A stretch of DNA of 64,000 nucleotides from Acinetobacter towneri DSM 14962 = CIP 107472 (lineage in GTDB: Bacteria > Pseudomonadota > Gammaproteobacteria > Pseudomonadales > Moraxellaceae): positions 144,966 to 208,965 of the forward strand of contig NZ_KB849690.1 in the NCBI RefSeq assembly GCF_000368785.1, in the 5' to 3' direction. Shown one piece after another: positions 1 to 7,870 of the stretch. Both the position numbers and the translations under genes were made by a program. The notes under the pieces are model-generated. The model did not search any database. It saw only the letters and a list, made by a program, of their open reading frames with translations, and was not told where the DNA came from. Each line of letters starts with the position of its first letter. Within the stretch, counting starts at the first letter, position 1.

Positions 1-6
1 CCACCA

Positions 7-324
7 TTATTTGTGTGGGCGGTCGAGCTCCGCCTGGGCGAAAAAAGCGGCTGCTTTACGTAGAATTTCATTGGCACGTTTTAATTCTTTAATTTCACGT
101 TCCATTTGCTTCATTTTTTCTTGGTCAGATATCTGTTGTACTTTGGCAGGATTTAGTTGATCCATATGCTTTAAATACCAAACACGCAATGTTTCAGGAG
201 TACAGCCAATCTTAGGTGCAATAGCTGTGATTGCAGCCCAAGTAGAAGGATAATCTTTTTCAGATTCAATCAATAATTGAACCGCTCTATCTCTGATTTC
301 AGGGGTGTATTTTACTTTTTTCAT
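7..324 (-). CDS. IS3-family transposase OrfA
   Basis: This is the small DNA-binding subunit (105 aa) of an IS3-family transposase. The N-terminal part (about residues 1-55) is a helix-turn-helix of the HTH_21/transposase_8 kind, with the segment GCTPETLRVW. A coiled-coil region with leucine-zipper character (about 65-95, MKQMEREIKELKRANEILRK) fits OrfA dimerisation. In the family, OrfA and OrfB are joined by a -1 frameshift into OrfAB. A T-rich run on the coding strand near the 3' end is a possible slip site, but I cannot confirm it. Whether the element is active depends on the unseen orfB. Confidence 0.88.
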   Translation of the reverse strand: MKKVKYTPEIRDRAVQLLIESEKDYPSTWAAITAIAPKIGCTPETLRVWYLKHMDQLNPAKVQQISDQEKMKQMEREIKELKRANEILRKAAAFFAQAELDRPHK

Positions 325-348
325 CGGGACATTCTCTCAAGAAAAGTG

Positions 349-374
349 GTCTCCGACAAACCCGGTACGGTTCA
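349..374 (-). repeat. IS3 terminal inverted repeat, outer end
   Basis: This 26-nt terminus is identical in reverse complement to 7542-7567. The start TG on the element strand is typical of IS3-family ends. The three bases outside it are ATG (375-377), while those outside the second copy are AAT (7539-7541). These two ends therefore do not share a simple target duplication. Confidence 0.8.
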
Positions 375-591
375 ATGTGATGTATGCAACCAATCAACGA
401 AACTGGAGTTTGGCACTTTATCGGCGCATTGGGGCTATGGTTCCAAGCATGACGGGGAAAGATATGAATTGCAGTTATGTGAGAAATGTTTCTTTTATGC
501 CTTGGCGACATTAAGAAAAGAGCGAGCAAATGAGTTTATGTTTGATGAAAATTTTAACCCTTCAACCCTAGATGGGTTTGGGTTGAAGTGA
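375..591 (+). pseudogene. zinc-ribbon hypothetical protein, 5' end removed by IS
   Basis: The reading frame after the IS terminus encodes about 70 residues with two paired-cysteine motifs, CDVC and CEKC, roughly 35 residues apart, which look like a small zinc ribbon. The segment LEFGTLSAHWGYGSKHDGE resembles a recurrent Acinetobacter hypothetical family (recalled, not searched). The open frame continues upstream into IS sequence, so the native start has been lost. A 9-bp inverted repeat (560-568 and 580-588) sits just before the stop codon and may be a terminator. Function is unknown. Confidence 0.6.
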
Positions 592-659
592 ACCTATAAT
601 CGCGACAGGTTCTAGAATCCAGAAAATATTTATTCAGATCCAAGCCAGCAGCTTCATTT

Positions 660-974
660 TTAATGGCGAGTAAGGGATTCAGGAAAAATATTGTTCTTTG
701 CTTCAAGGTCACTGATTTCTGAAAAGGCCTTAATACCGCCTGCGGCTTTAATTCCATCTAAAGCGACAGATAGAGCTTCCTGATCTGATGGGAATGTTTC
801 ATCCCATACCGTAGAAGTACCATTTTGGTTTACCACTTCCAGTGTCCAGTCACTATCAGGTAATCGATAAATTAGAACTTCAATTTGCTCATTATCCTCT
901 TGTAAAATTTGAGACAAGGGAGAATCGATTAAATCATTTTCATCATAATCCAGAGTACTGTCATGATCAGACAT
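660..974 (-). CDS. hypothetical acidic protein
   Basis: This 104-residue protein has an acidic N-terminus (MSDHDSTLDYDENDL) and a C-terminal part with the feel of a small alpha/beta fold (IEVLIYRLPDSDWTLEVVNQNG, then DQEALSVALDGI). I do not recognise a named domain. No signal peptide or membrane segment is visible. An AAAGG-like ribosome site lies upstream of the ATG at 974. It stands alone between two gene remnants and transcribes leftwards. Base composition resembles the neighbouring core genes, so it is probably a resident gene. Confidence 0.6.
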   Translation of the reverse strand: MSDHDSTLDYDENDLIDSPLSQILQEDNEQIEVLIYRLPDSDWTLEVVNQNGTSTVWDETFPSDQEALSVALDGIKAAGGIKAFSEISDLEAKNNIFPESLTRH

Positions 975-1074
975 CAGCGGCAGCCTTTATTGTATTTAAC
1001 ATCTTTCCATAGTAATGAATGAATTAAATTTTGCCTATAGGAATGAATGTTATGGGTGCAAAGAATGGGTAAAT

Positions 1075-1320
1075 TTAAAAAATAATAGCCCCGACAATAA
1101 AACAAAATAATCCAAAAATTACCCAAATCCAGACATTCGATTTGGGTTGTTCGGTATTTGATGTATAGAGTGGTTGTTGTTCCTGAGCAGGATTTTTTTG
1201 GTTGCCAACTCTGTTTTTATAGGGCTGGTGCTTGGAATAGGATAGGCCTGTACCAGGAATACCAACGCTGGTTCGGGTGCCTTTTTTGCCAATATTTAAA
1301 GAAGCACCAGGTTTGCCAAT
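1075..1320 (-). pseudogene. DUF4236-type small membrane protein, 5' end missing
   Basis: A minus-strand frame ending in TAA at 1075-1077 reads NIGKPGASLNIGKKGTRT, then SVGIPGTGLSYSKHQ, a polar linker, and a C-terminal hydrophobic segment VWIWVIFGLFCFIVGAIIF. The GIPGTGLSY pattern after glycine-rich beta repeats is characteristic of DUF4236 proteins. Their usual N-terminus (MGFRFRK-like) is absent: the frame loses family resemblance at about 1320, exactly where a plus-strand metallopeptidase remnant begins. This is therefore a 5'-truncated remnant at a deletion or rearrangement junction. Confidence 0.6.
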
Positions 1321-1321
1321 G

Positions 1322-1441
1322 TTGAACCGTTGTATGGGTCTGGAAGATGCCTACCCATTCAAGCTGACCGAAGCGGTAAAAGACAAGCTTCGATTTATAC
1401 ATCGGCATGTACTGGAAAAAGTTTTTAAATCATCCAAATGA
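1322..1441 (+). pseudogene. C-terminal remnant of putative zinc-binding metallopeptidase
   Basis: A plus-strand frame gives about 39 residues, LNRCMGLEDAYPFKLTEAVK followed by DKLRFIHRHVLEKVF and a TGA at 1439-1441. The pattern 'LNRxMGLxDAYPF.L...V..KL.FIH' matches my recollection of the C-terminus of bacterial putative zinc-binding metallopeptidases (PF15887 family). No catalytic region is present. The remnant begins at the junction with the oppositely oriented DUF4236 remnant. The assignment is by recall and is moderate at best. Confidence 0.45.
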
Positions 1442-1476
1442 TCTCTAAACGACAAAAAACTGAATGCAATAAAATG

Positions 1477-1505
1477 AATAAAGCCCGTATACAACGGGCT
1501 TTATT
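1477..1505. terminator. bidirectional Rho-independent terminator
   Basis: A 12-bp arm AATAAAGCCCGT is followed by a 5-nt loop and ACGGGCTTTATT. It sits just downstream of the CoA-transferase gene on the minus strand, and A/T runs on both sides allow either direction. Confidence 0.8.
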
Positions 1506-1529
1506 TAATGATCAACGCGATTAAACGTA

Positions 1530-3026
1530 TTAAGCGGTTTTCATTGAACCGGTTTCTTCAAATTGGGCATGCCAAGACAAAGCTTCATTCAATAAATGTG
1601 GTGTCTGACCACCACGCGCGCAGGCACGTTCAAAATAATAATTTAAACTATCACGGTAATCTGGATGAGCACAGATATCGATAATCTTGCGGGCACGTTC
1701 ACGCGGTGCCAAACCACGCAGATCTGCCAAACCTTGCTCAGTCACCAGAATATCAACATCATGATCGGTATGGTCGGTATGGCTGACTAGGGGAACGACT
1801 GAAGAAATCGCACCACCTTTGGCATAGGATTTGGTCACAAAGATGGCAATATGCGCATGACGGGTAAAATCTCCCGAGCCTCCAATGCCGTTCATCATCT
1901 TGGTTCCAGTAACATGGGTTGAATTCACATTTCCGTAAATATCAAACTCAAGTGCTGTATTAATCGCAATAATCCCGAGACGGCGAATCAGTTCAGGATT
2001 ATTGGAAAGTTCCTGTGGACGCAAGACAATTTTATCTTTGTATCGATCAAAATTGTTCATCACTCGTGCGGCACAGTCATCGGTCAGGGTCATGGAGCAA
2101 CCTGAAGCAAAGGTCATCTTGCCTGAATCGATAAGCTGGAAAGTGCAATCCTGCAAGACTTCAGAATACATTTCCAGATTATTGAAATTGGAATGTTCGA
2201 AGCCGGCAAAGACCGCATTGGCCACGGAGCCCACACCGGATTGCAGCGGCCCCAGATTTTCAGGTAAACGCCCTGCTGCCACTTCCTGTTCAAAGAAATG
2301 AATCAGGTGACTGGCAATCGCCAGCGTTTCTTGATCCGGTTCGTCCATGCCAAAGGAAGTGTCTGGAATCTCATTGATGACAATCGCAGAAATTTTTTCA
2401 GGTGCAACATGAATCCCGATTGTTCCAATTTTGTCACTGGCTCGAGTCAGAGGAATTGGCTCGCGGTTTGGGCGCGCTTGAGGTACATAGATATCGTGAA
2501 CACCTTCTAGCGCGGGATTAATCGTCATATCAATTTCAATAATGACCCGATCTGCCATTTCGATGAAATTTGCAGAATTTCCGCAAGAGCCTGTCGGAAT
2601 AATCTGACCGTCTTCAGTAATCGCAGTTGCAGCAATTACAGCCACATTAATCGCTGGCAAGTTTTTATGACGGATATTATCGGCCAGTTCAGAGAGATGC
2701 TGATCGACATACATCACTTCACCGGCATTAATTGCTTTACGTAAAGAAGGATCTGCCTGATAAGGATAACGGCGGGTTATGACATGTGCTTCATTGAGTT
2801 TTCCATCAATCCGGTTCCCCAGACTTGCACCTGTCGCCAAGGTAATATGAATTGGATACTTCTGTGCATATTCAGCCAAGGCCAAAGGCACAGTTTTCGC
2901 TTCACCTGCCCCCCCAAAACCACTTAAACCAACTACATCGCCATCTCGAATCAGTTGTAGTGCTTTTTCGACAGATACGACTTTATCTTGTAATGGGAGC
3001 AAACGAATGCGCTCTAAACCCTTCAT
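1530..3026 (-). CDS. acetyl-CoA hydrolase/transferase family protein (succinate CoA-transferase-like)
   Basis: This is a CoA-transferase of the Ach1/SucC-transferase class, expected to move CoA between acyl-CoA and acetate or succinate in the cytosol. It has a GxGxxG-like N-terminal loop (GLSGFGGAGEAK), the segment EMYSEVLQDCTF containing the probable catalytic glutamate, and the C-terminal GIGGSGDF and LADLRGLAPRERA blocks of the family. I choose the ATG at 3026 (MKGLERIRLL) because it aligns with the MSLDRIRLAS start of the paralogue at 48296-49819; upstream in-frame ATGs exist. It is last in an operon after an acyl-CoA dehydrogenase and a thiolase, suggesting release or salvage of a short-chain acid at the end of beta-oxidation. 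Length is about 498 aa. Confidence 0.9.
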   Translation of the reverse strand: MKGLERIRLLPLQDKVVSVEKALQLIRDGDVVGLSGFGGAGEAKTVPLALAEYAQKYPIHITLATGASLGNRIDGKLNEAHVITRRYPYQADPSLRKAINAGEVMYVDQHLSELADNIRHKNLPAINVAVIAATAITEDGQIIPTGSCGNSANFIEMADRVIIEIDMTINPALEGVHDIYVPQARPNREPIPLTRASDKIGTIGIHVAPEKISAIVINEIPDTSFGMDEPDQETLAIASHLIHFFEQEVAAGRLPENLGPLQSGVGSVANAVFAGFEHSNFNNLEMYSEVLQDCTFQLIDSGKMTFASGCSMTLTDDCAARVMNNFDRYKDKIVLRPQELSNNPELIRRLGIIAINTALEFDIYGNVNSTHVTGTKMMNGIGGSGDFTRHAHIAIFVTKSYAKGGAISSVVPLVSHTDHTDHDVDILVTEQGLADLRGLAPRERARKIIDICAHPDYRDSLNYYFERACARGGQTPHLLNEALSWHAQFEETGSMKTA

Positions 3027-3143
3027 AAAAAATCTCAAAAATATAAAATAAAGAGGCATCTGCTCCTGATGAACCAAGAGCATTAGCGTCTAAATCAATC
3101 AATAATTAATTTTGCTAATTCGAGCATTGAATTTTGGCTGGAC

Positions 3144-4313
3144 TTAAACCAGTTCCACTGCAATCGCAGTTGCTTCACCGCCACCGATACACAGTGCGGC
3201 AATACCTTTCTTGCCACCAGTACGTTTTAAGGCATGAATCAAGGTCACAATAATACGGGAACCAGAAGACCCCAGTGGATGACCGAGCGCACATGCGCCA
3301 CCGTTGATGTTGACTTTTGCAGTATCCAGTTTAAAGCCATCAATGGCTAGCATCGTCACCATGGCAAAAGCCTCATTAATTTCCCAGAGGTCCACATCAG
3401 CGGCATCCCAACCGGTTTTTTTCAGGACTTTTTCAATCGCACCGACAGGTGCAATGGTGAATTCCGAAGGATGCTGCGAATGGCTGGCATAGGCCAAAAT
3501 ATTAGCCAGCGGTTTTAAGTTACGCTGTGCAGCAATTTCACTAGAGGTGACCACCAGTGCTGAAGCACCGTCTGAAATTGAACTGGCATTTGCTGCGGTA
3601 ATGGTTCCGTCTTTTTTGAAGGCTGGACGCAAGCTTGGAATTTTGTCCGCTTTGGCATTTAAAGGCTGTTCATCCTGCTCAACCACCACATCGCCTTTAC
3701 GGTTACTGACAGTGACTGCTACGATTTCATCTTTAAAGAAGCCTTGCTGAACAGCCGTCACCGCTTTGTTTAATGAGCCAATGGCATAATCGTCCTGCTG
3801 TTCGCGTGTATAGCCTTTTTTATCTGCCATTTCCTGTGCCAGAATTCCCATCGACAGACCTGTTTCTGCATCTTCCAGACCTTCCTGGAACATGTGATCC
3901 GTGACTTTGCCATGTCCCATACGGAAACCGGCACGTGCCTTGTCCATCAAATATGGCGCATTAGACATAGATTCCATGCCACCTGCGACCACAATTTCAG
4001 CCGAACCCGCTTTGATTGCATCTGCTGCCTGCATCACCGCTTTCATGCCTGAGCCACAGATTTTATTGATCGTGGTGGCGCCTGTTGAATCCGGTAAGCC
4101 AGCTTGACGCATGGCCTGACGTGCCGGGCCCTGTTTTAAACCCGCCGGCAGTACACAGCCCATAATTACTTCATCAATATCGTTTGCAGTTAAACCTGCA
4201 CGAGCTACAGCTTCCTTGATCGCCACAGCACCCAAATCAGGCGCCGTACAGCTTGAAAGTGAGCCTTGAAAACCGCCCATTGCGGTACGTACAGCTTCTA
4301 CAATTACAATCAT
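3144..4313 (-). CDS. thiolase, acetyl-CoA C-acetyltransferase type
   Basis: This enzyme carries out thiolytic cleavage of 3-ketoacyl-CoA or the reverse condensation of two acetyl-CoA. The nucleophilic cysteine lies in NKICGSGMKAVM near residue 86, and the C-terminal catalytic block is NINGGACALGHPLGSSGSR with the family-ending GGGEATAIAVE. The ATG at 4313 has a good GGATGAG ribosome site and gives the usual thiolase start MIVIVEAVRTAMGGF; two ATGs slightly upstream (to 4337) are less likely. It is 389 aa, normal for the family. It lies between the CoA-transferase and acyl-CoA dehydrogenase genes and is presumably co-transcribed with them. Confidence 0.93.
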   Translation of the reverse strand: MIVIVEAVRTAMGGFQGSLSSCTAPDLGAVAIKEAVARAGLTANDIDEVIMGCVLPAGLKQGPARQAMRQAGLPDSTGATTINKICGSGMKAVMQAADAIKAGSAEIVVAGGMESMSNAPYLMDKARAGFRMGHGKVTDHMFQEGLEDAETGLSMGILAQEMADKKGYTREQQDDYAIGSLNKAVTAVQQGFFKDEIVAVTVSNRKGDVVVEQDEQPLNAKADKIPSLRPAFKKDGTITAANASSISDGASALVVTSSEIAAQRNLKPLANILAYASHSQHPSEFTIAPVGAIEKVLKKTGWDAADVDLWEINEAFAMVTMLAIDGFKLDTAKVNINGGACALGHPLGSSGSRIIVTLIHALKRTGGKKGIAALCIGGGEATAIAVELV

Positions 4314-4398
4314 TCTAATCTCATCCTTTTTCATCATTGTTATTTAACACCGCACAGTAGCAGCTCTGCAGTGTTTGTCCTTCGCAATATTTGCCGGT

Positions 4399-6180
4399 TT
4401 AAGCCTGTGCAGTGAAATAGTCTTCAGGTAATTGCATGACCAGTTCTGCACCTGCCTGAATACGTTGAATTCGGGCACTCAAATCCGGGAGAATTTTGGC
4501 GACATAATAGTTCGCCAGTACCAATTTGTTCTGGAAATAGCTATCGTCTTTCGTTGATGCAGCTTTGCTGATACGCGCATACATATACACAAAGCTGAGC
4601 AGACCCACCGCATGCAGATAATCGACCGCAATCGAGTTGGCAAAGTCCGGATTCAGTTGAGACTGCTCGACGATAAAGCCGGTGATGTCTTCCAGTTGCT
4701 GACAGGTCTCTAATGTCGCCGCTTTAACCGTCAATGAATCATCCAGACCTTGGGCGAACTCGCGGATTTCAGCGATATACTCTGCAATATAAGCACCTTT
4801 ACATTTGGTGGTTTTACGGCCAATCAGGTCAATTGCCTGTACACCATTGGTGCCTTCATAAATCTGTGAAATGCGCAGATCGCGAATACATTGTTCCATA
4901 CCCCATTCACGGATATAACCATGACCACCGAAGCACATTTGCGCTTCCAGTGCAGAATCCAATGCTTTATCAGTCAGATATGCTTTGGCAATTGGGGTTA
5001 ACAGAGCCACACGGTCGGTCGCTTTACGCACAGCTTCAGCATCGGTCGAATATTTGGTGATATCCAGCTGCTGACCGACATAGACAGCAAAGGCACGAGA
5101 TGCTTCATTGTTGGCGCGCACATTCAGCAACATCCGGCGCACATCACCATGTACCAGAATCGAATCGGCTGGTTTTTCCGGTGATTTCGCACCGGTCGAG
5201 GCGCGTCCCTGTAAACGGTCTGTCGCATATTGTGCCGCATTCTGATAAGCAAATTCTGCCGCGCCAATGCCCTGAATTCCCATCGACAGACGTTCGTAGT
5301 TCATCATCACGAACATGCCGGCCAGTCCTTCATTTTCGTTACCGACCATATAAGCTTTGGCACCATCAAAGTTCATGACGCAGGTCGCCGAGCCTTTAAT
5401 TCCCATCTTATGTTCGATTGAACCCGCAGATACTGCATTACGTTCACCGAGTGAACCATCTGCATTCACCAGAAATTTCGGTACAATAAACAGGGAAATG
5501 CCACGTGAACCAGCGGGTGCATTTGGTGTTTTCGCCAGCACCAGATGAATGATATTTTCACTCAGGTCATGTTCACCGCTGGTAATAAAGATTTTGGTGC
5601 CACTGATGTTATAGCTGCCATCTTCATTGGGTTCAGCCTTGGTTTTGATTATGCCAAGATCAGTACCCGAATGTGGCTCAGTCAGACACATGGTGCCCGA
5701 CCATTCGCCCGTATAGAATTTTGGTAAATAGGTTTCTTTCTGTTCTTGTGAAGCACGATCATTAATCGCCATGCCTGCACCCACGGTTAACAGCGGGTAA
5801 AGCATAAATGATGGATTGGTACTCCAGATCATTTCATCGGCCAGCACGGTCAGCATTTTTGGCATATTCTGCCCGCCCCATTCTTCACTGGCACCTAAAC
5901 CTACCCAGCCACCTTCAGCAAACTGCTTAAAGGCATCTTTAAAGCCTGTAGGTGTGGTCACTTCACCATGTTTAAACTGAGCACCACCTTCTTCATCCGC
6001 AGGACGATTCAGGTCAAGAATGACATTCTTGGAAAATTTGGCCATCTCTTCCAGAATTGCATTTGCAGTTGCCATATCTAAATGTGCAAGATTTTCATTA
6101 CCTTGCCAAAATTGTTCAGCTTGAAACACATCATTTAAAATAAATTCCATGTCTTTTAGCGGCGCATTATAAATAGGCAT
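4399..6180 (-). CDS. acyl-CoA dehydrogenase, large DmdC/AidB-like class
   Basis: This is an FAD-dependent acyl-CoA dehydrogenase of 593 aa, the longer class with a C-terminal extension (as in 3-methylmercaptopropionyl-CoA dehydrogenase DmdC and Acinetobacter/Pseudomonas relatives). Visible are the N-terminal helical domain, the FAD-binding beta-domain block MCLTEPHSGTDLGIIKTKA, KIFITSGEHDLSENIIH, and the C-terminal block CFGGHGYIREWGMEQ with RISQIYEGTNGVQAIDLIGR, which contains the likely catalytic glutamate. It is first in the minus-strand operon with the thiolase and CoA-transferase. A TetR regulator is divergent across a 527-bp gap. The substrate cannot be told from sequence. Confidence 0.92.
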   Translation of the reverse strand: MPIYNAPLKDMEFILNDVFQAEQFWQGNENLAHLDMATANAILEEMAKFSKNVILDLNRPADEEGGAQFKHGEVTTPTGFKDAFKQFAEGGWVGLGASEEWGGQNMPKMLTVLADEMIWSTNPSFMLYPLLTVGAGMAINDRASQEQKETYLPKFYTGEWSGTMCLTEPHSGTDLGIIKTKAEPNEDGSYNISGTKIFITSGEHDLSENIIHLVLAKTPNAPAGSRGISLFIVPKFLVNADGSLGERNAVSAGSIEHKMGIKGSATCVMNFDGAKAYMVGNENEGLAGMFVMMNYERLSMGIQGIGAAEFAYQNAAQYATDRLQGRASTGAKSPEKPADSILVHGDVRRMLLNVRANNEASRAFAVYVGQQLDITKYSTDAEAVRKATDRVALLTPIAKAYLTDKALDSALEAQMCFGGHGYIREWGMEQCIRDLRISQIYEGTNGVQAIDLIGRKTTKCKGAYIAEYIAEIREFAQGLDDSLTVKAATLETCQQLEDITGFIVEQSQLNPDFANSIAVDYLHAVGLLSFVYMYARISKAASTKDDSYFQNKLVLANYYVAKILPDLSARIQRIQAGAELVMQLPEDYFTAQA

Positions 6181-6707
6181 TCTTACATTCCTTAACTGGT
6201 GATACTCAATTCTGTTGCTGAGCGTTTTATAATCATTGATTAATGAAAATCTTTTTTATGATTATACTTCAATCAATGCATATCAATCGAAAATCATCAT
6301 CTCGAATTAATCCAGCAGTAAATCTCATTCAACTAAATAAGCGACATAAAATTTAAAAACCAAAGCTTCATGTCACCGTTATTTACTGAACCAAGCAGGC
6401 TTAAAATGATTCTTATTTCACCGCTATAATCCTTTGCCAGGACGGTCTTAAACCGAATAATGATTTCACTTGATGTGCTGAAACAATAAAATAATTATGC
6501 TGAAAATGGAATTTTATTTAGCAAAGTTGATCTCTAGGGTTCAGTTTTCTTGACAATATTTCCAGACTGACACCATATATATTTTGTCAGTAGGTGCTGC
6601 ATAAATATACAAAATTAGATAAATATCACGACCTTAGTTTTATAGCTATCTTGGGTAAAATTGAATATTCTTGAAAGGTTCTTTTTCGAAAAATATGGAC
6701 CAAGAGG
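6181..6707. other. divergent intergenic region, acyl-CoA operon / TetR gene
   Basis: This AT-rich 527-bp gap holds the opposing promoters of the acyl-CoA dehydrogenase operon and the TetR gene. I see no convincing small gene in it. The clearest structure is a palindrome at 6567-6590. No strong consensus -10/-35 pair stands out. Confidence 0.5.
6567..6590. promoter_or_regulatory. candidate TetR operator palindrome
   Basis: CTGACA and TGTCAG form perfect 6-bp outer arms around an AT-rich centre. Ten of the twelve positions per half match when the 24 bp are folded on themselves. It lies about 120 bp upstream of the TetR start, in the divergent promoter region, as expected for an autoregulated TetR site. 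Binding is inferred. Confidence 0.45.
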
Positions 6708-7313
6708 ATGACGACTGTAAGACAGCAGAACTTCCTTCTTCGTAAAGAGAAGATCCTGAGCATGGCTGAAAGCCTGCTACTGGACAATAATCAGGACATT
6801 ACCCTGAGTGAGCTGGCCAGTGAACTGGACATCGCGAAAGGAACGATCTACAAGCATTTCAAAAGCAAGAACCAGTTATATTTAGAACTAATTATTCTGA
6901 ATGAAAAAAGAACTCTGGAAATATCAAAAAAATATAATAACGATATTAAAAATTATGTTTCGCAATATATGCTCTATCACATGCTCAATTCCAATCGCAC
7001 CATCCTGTTGCATGTGATTGAAGAGCGTTTAACCAATAACGAAAAAAATCTGAAAGATTTATTTCAGGAGCTTTATCGGATTCGCGAAGAACGGATTATC
7101 TGGATTAAAGACATGACCCATGATTATCTGGTGGCTTTAGAAAGTGCCATGTCGATTCGGGATTATTTGTCTTATATCTGGACCGTGACTTATGGTGCTT
7201 CACTATTATTAAATTCGACCAATTATCAAAAAGCGATTGGTTCACGTGAACGCCTGATTAAGCTATATATTAATCAGGCGCTGATGACCCCGGATAAAAT
7301 CTCATCAGTATAA
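6708..7313 (+). CDS. TetR/AcrR family transcriptional regulator
   Basis: This 201-aa protein has a canonical N-terminal TetR DNA-binding domain: KILSMAESLLLDNN, then ITLSELASELDIAKGTIYKHFKSKNQLYLELI around residues 13-60. The C-terminal ligand-binding part is helical and of no recognisable subclass. AAGAGG abuts the chosen ATG closely, so the start is not certain. It is divergent from the acyl-CoA dehydrogenase operon, and TetR proteins usually repress the neighbouring divergent genes, so I infer control of that operon by an acyl-CoA or fatty-acid signal. A terminator follows directly. Confidence 0.88.
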   Translation: MTTVRQQNFLLRKEKILSMAESLLLDNNQDITLSELASELDIAKGTIYKHFKSKNQLYLELIILNEKRTLEISKKYNNDIKNYVSQYMLYHMLNSNRTILLHVIEERLTNNEKNLKDLFQELYRIREERIIWIKDMTHDYLVALESAMSIRDYLSYIWTVTYGASLLLNSTNYQKAIGSRERLIKLYINQALMTPDKISSV

Positions 7314-7323
7314 TCACTAAAAT

Positions 7324-7354
7324 AAAAAATGCCTGATTCGATCAGGCATTTTTT
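7324..7354 (+). terminator. Rho-independent terminator after tetR-type gene
   Basis: AAAAAATGCCTGAT and ATCAGGCATTTTTT form a tight hairpin with a short TCG-type loop and a T-run. It starts 10 bp after the regulator stop codon. Confidence 0.85.
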
Positions 7355-7406
7355 ATCTGGCTATATGATTTCATAAGATCACTTTCGCGATCTAACTCGA
7401 CAACCA

Positions 7407-7541
7407 TCAGGCAGCCACAGGCGGGAAACCATCTTCGGTTAAAGCTGCAACAATCTCAGACTCACTGGCTGTCGATTCAACTTCGACCAGTTTAGTGGCC
7501 CCATCAATATTCACAGTGGCATTTTCATCCAGATCTTTAAT
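7407..7541 (-). pseudogene. HMA heavy-metal-binding domain protein, 5' end removed by IS
   Basis: The minus-strand frame ending at TGA 7407-7409 reads DLDENATVNIDGATKLVEVE, then STASESEIVAALTEDGFPP and VAA. The beta-strand pattern and 'AL..DGF.P' ending fit the second half of a CopZ-type HMA domain. The metal-binding CxxC half is missing because an IS terminus (7542) interrupts the gene. When intact it would be a cytosolic copper-chaperone-like protein of roughly 65-70 aa. Confidence 0.65.
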
Positions 7542-7870
7542 TGAACCGTACCGGGTTTGTCGGAGACTTTTTTATTTAAGTTAGGCCACCTGACCTAACG
7601 GGTTAATCTTATCATAGTACATTGCTTCAAACTCAAAAGGCGATACATAACCCAGTGCACTGTGTACACGCTTTTTATTGAACCAATCTACCCAGTTTAG
7701 TGTCGCAAGTTATACATCTGCTAAACCTTGCCAATCTGCTTTTAAATATTCAATCACCTCTGTTTTGTATAAGCCATTCACCGTTTCAGCCAGAGCATTA
7801 TCGTATGAATCACCAGTTGTACCGACTGATGCTCGTAAATTTGCAGCTTCTAAACGATGAAGCATATTCA
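7542..7870 (-). mobile_element. IS3-family fragment (3' end), same element as at 1-374
   Basis: The 26-nt terminus at 7542-7567 is the reverse complement of 349-374. Inside it, on the minus strand, is the last part of an OrfB integrase. The other half of the element has been deleted: IS similarity fades between about 7857 and 7870, where the HNH nuclease frame begins. Confidence 0.8.
7581..7862 (-). pseudogene. IS3-family OrfB (DDE integrase) C-terminal fragment with internal stop
   Basis: The frame reads LEAANLRASVGTTGDSYDNA, LAETVNGLYKTEVIEYLKAD, WQGLADV, stop, LATLNWVDWFNKKRVHSALG, YVSPFEFEAMYYDKINPLGQ and VA, ending in TAA at 7581-7583. GDSYDNALAE and the WVDWFNKKRVHSALGY block are hallmarks of the IS3 OrfB C-terminus. 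The in-frame TAA at 7710-7712 probably replaced a CAA glutamine codon. The catalytic N-terminal half is absent, so this copy is dead. Confidence 0.85.

Larger units (their letters stand above)
1..374 (-). mobile_element. IS3-family insertion sequence, partial (left-end half)
   Basis: This is the left-end portion of an IS3-family element on the minus strand, running off the window start. It contains orfA. Its outer terminus is a 26-nt end at 349-374 beginning TGAACCGTACC when read inward on the minus strand. The same 26 nt occurs at 7542-7567 at the end of a second, decayed copy. The expected orfB (DDE integrase) lies outside the window. The element interrupts a plus-strand zinc-ribbon gene at 375. 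Confidence 0.85.

Noticed and set aside
277..374. Upstream extension of the zinc-ribbon frame
   Set aside because: This stretch is IS3 terminus and orfA antisense sequence; the open frame there is fortuitous.
1217..1408. 63-codon minus-strand open frame
   Set aside because: It lies in a different frame from both recognisable remnants (DUF4236 and metallopeptidase) and has no family-like composition.
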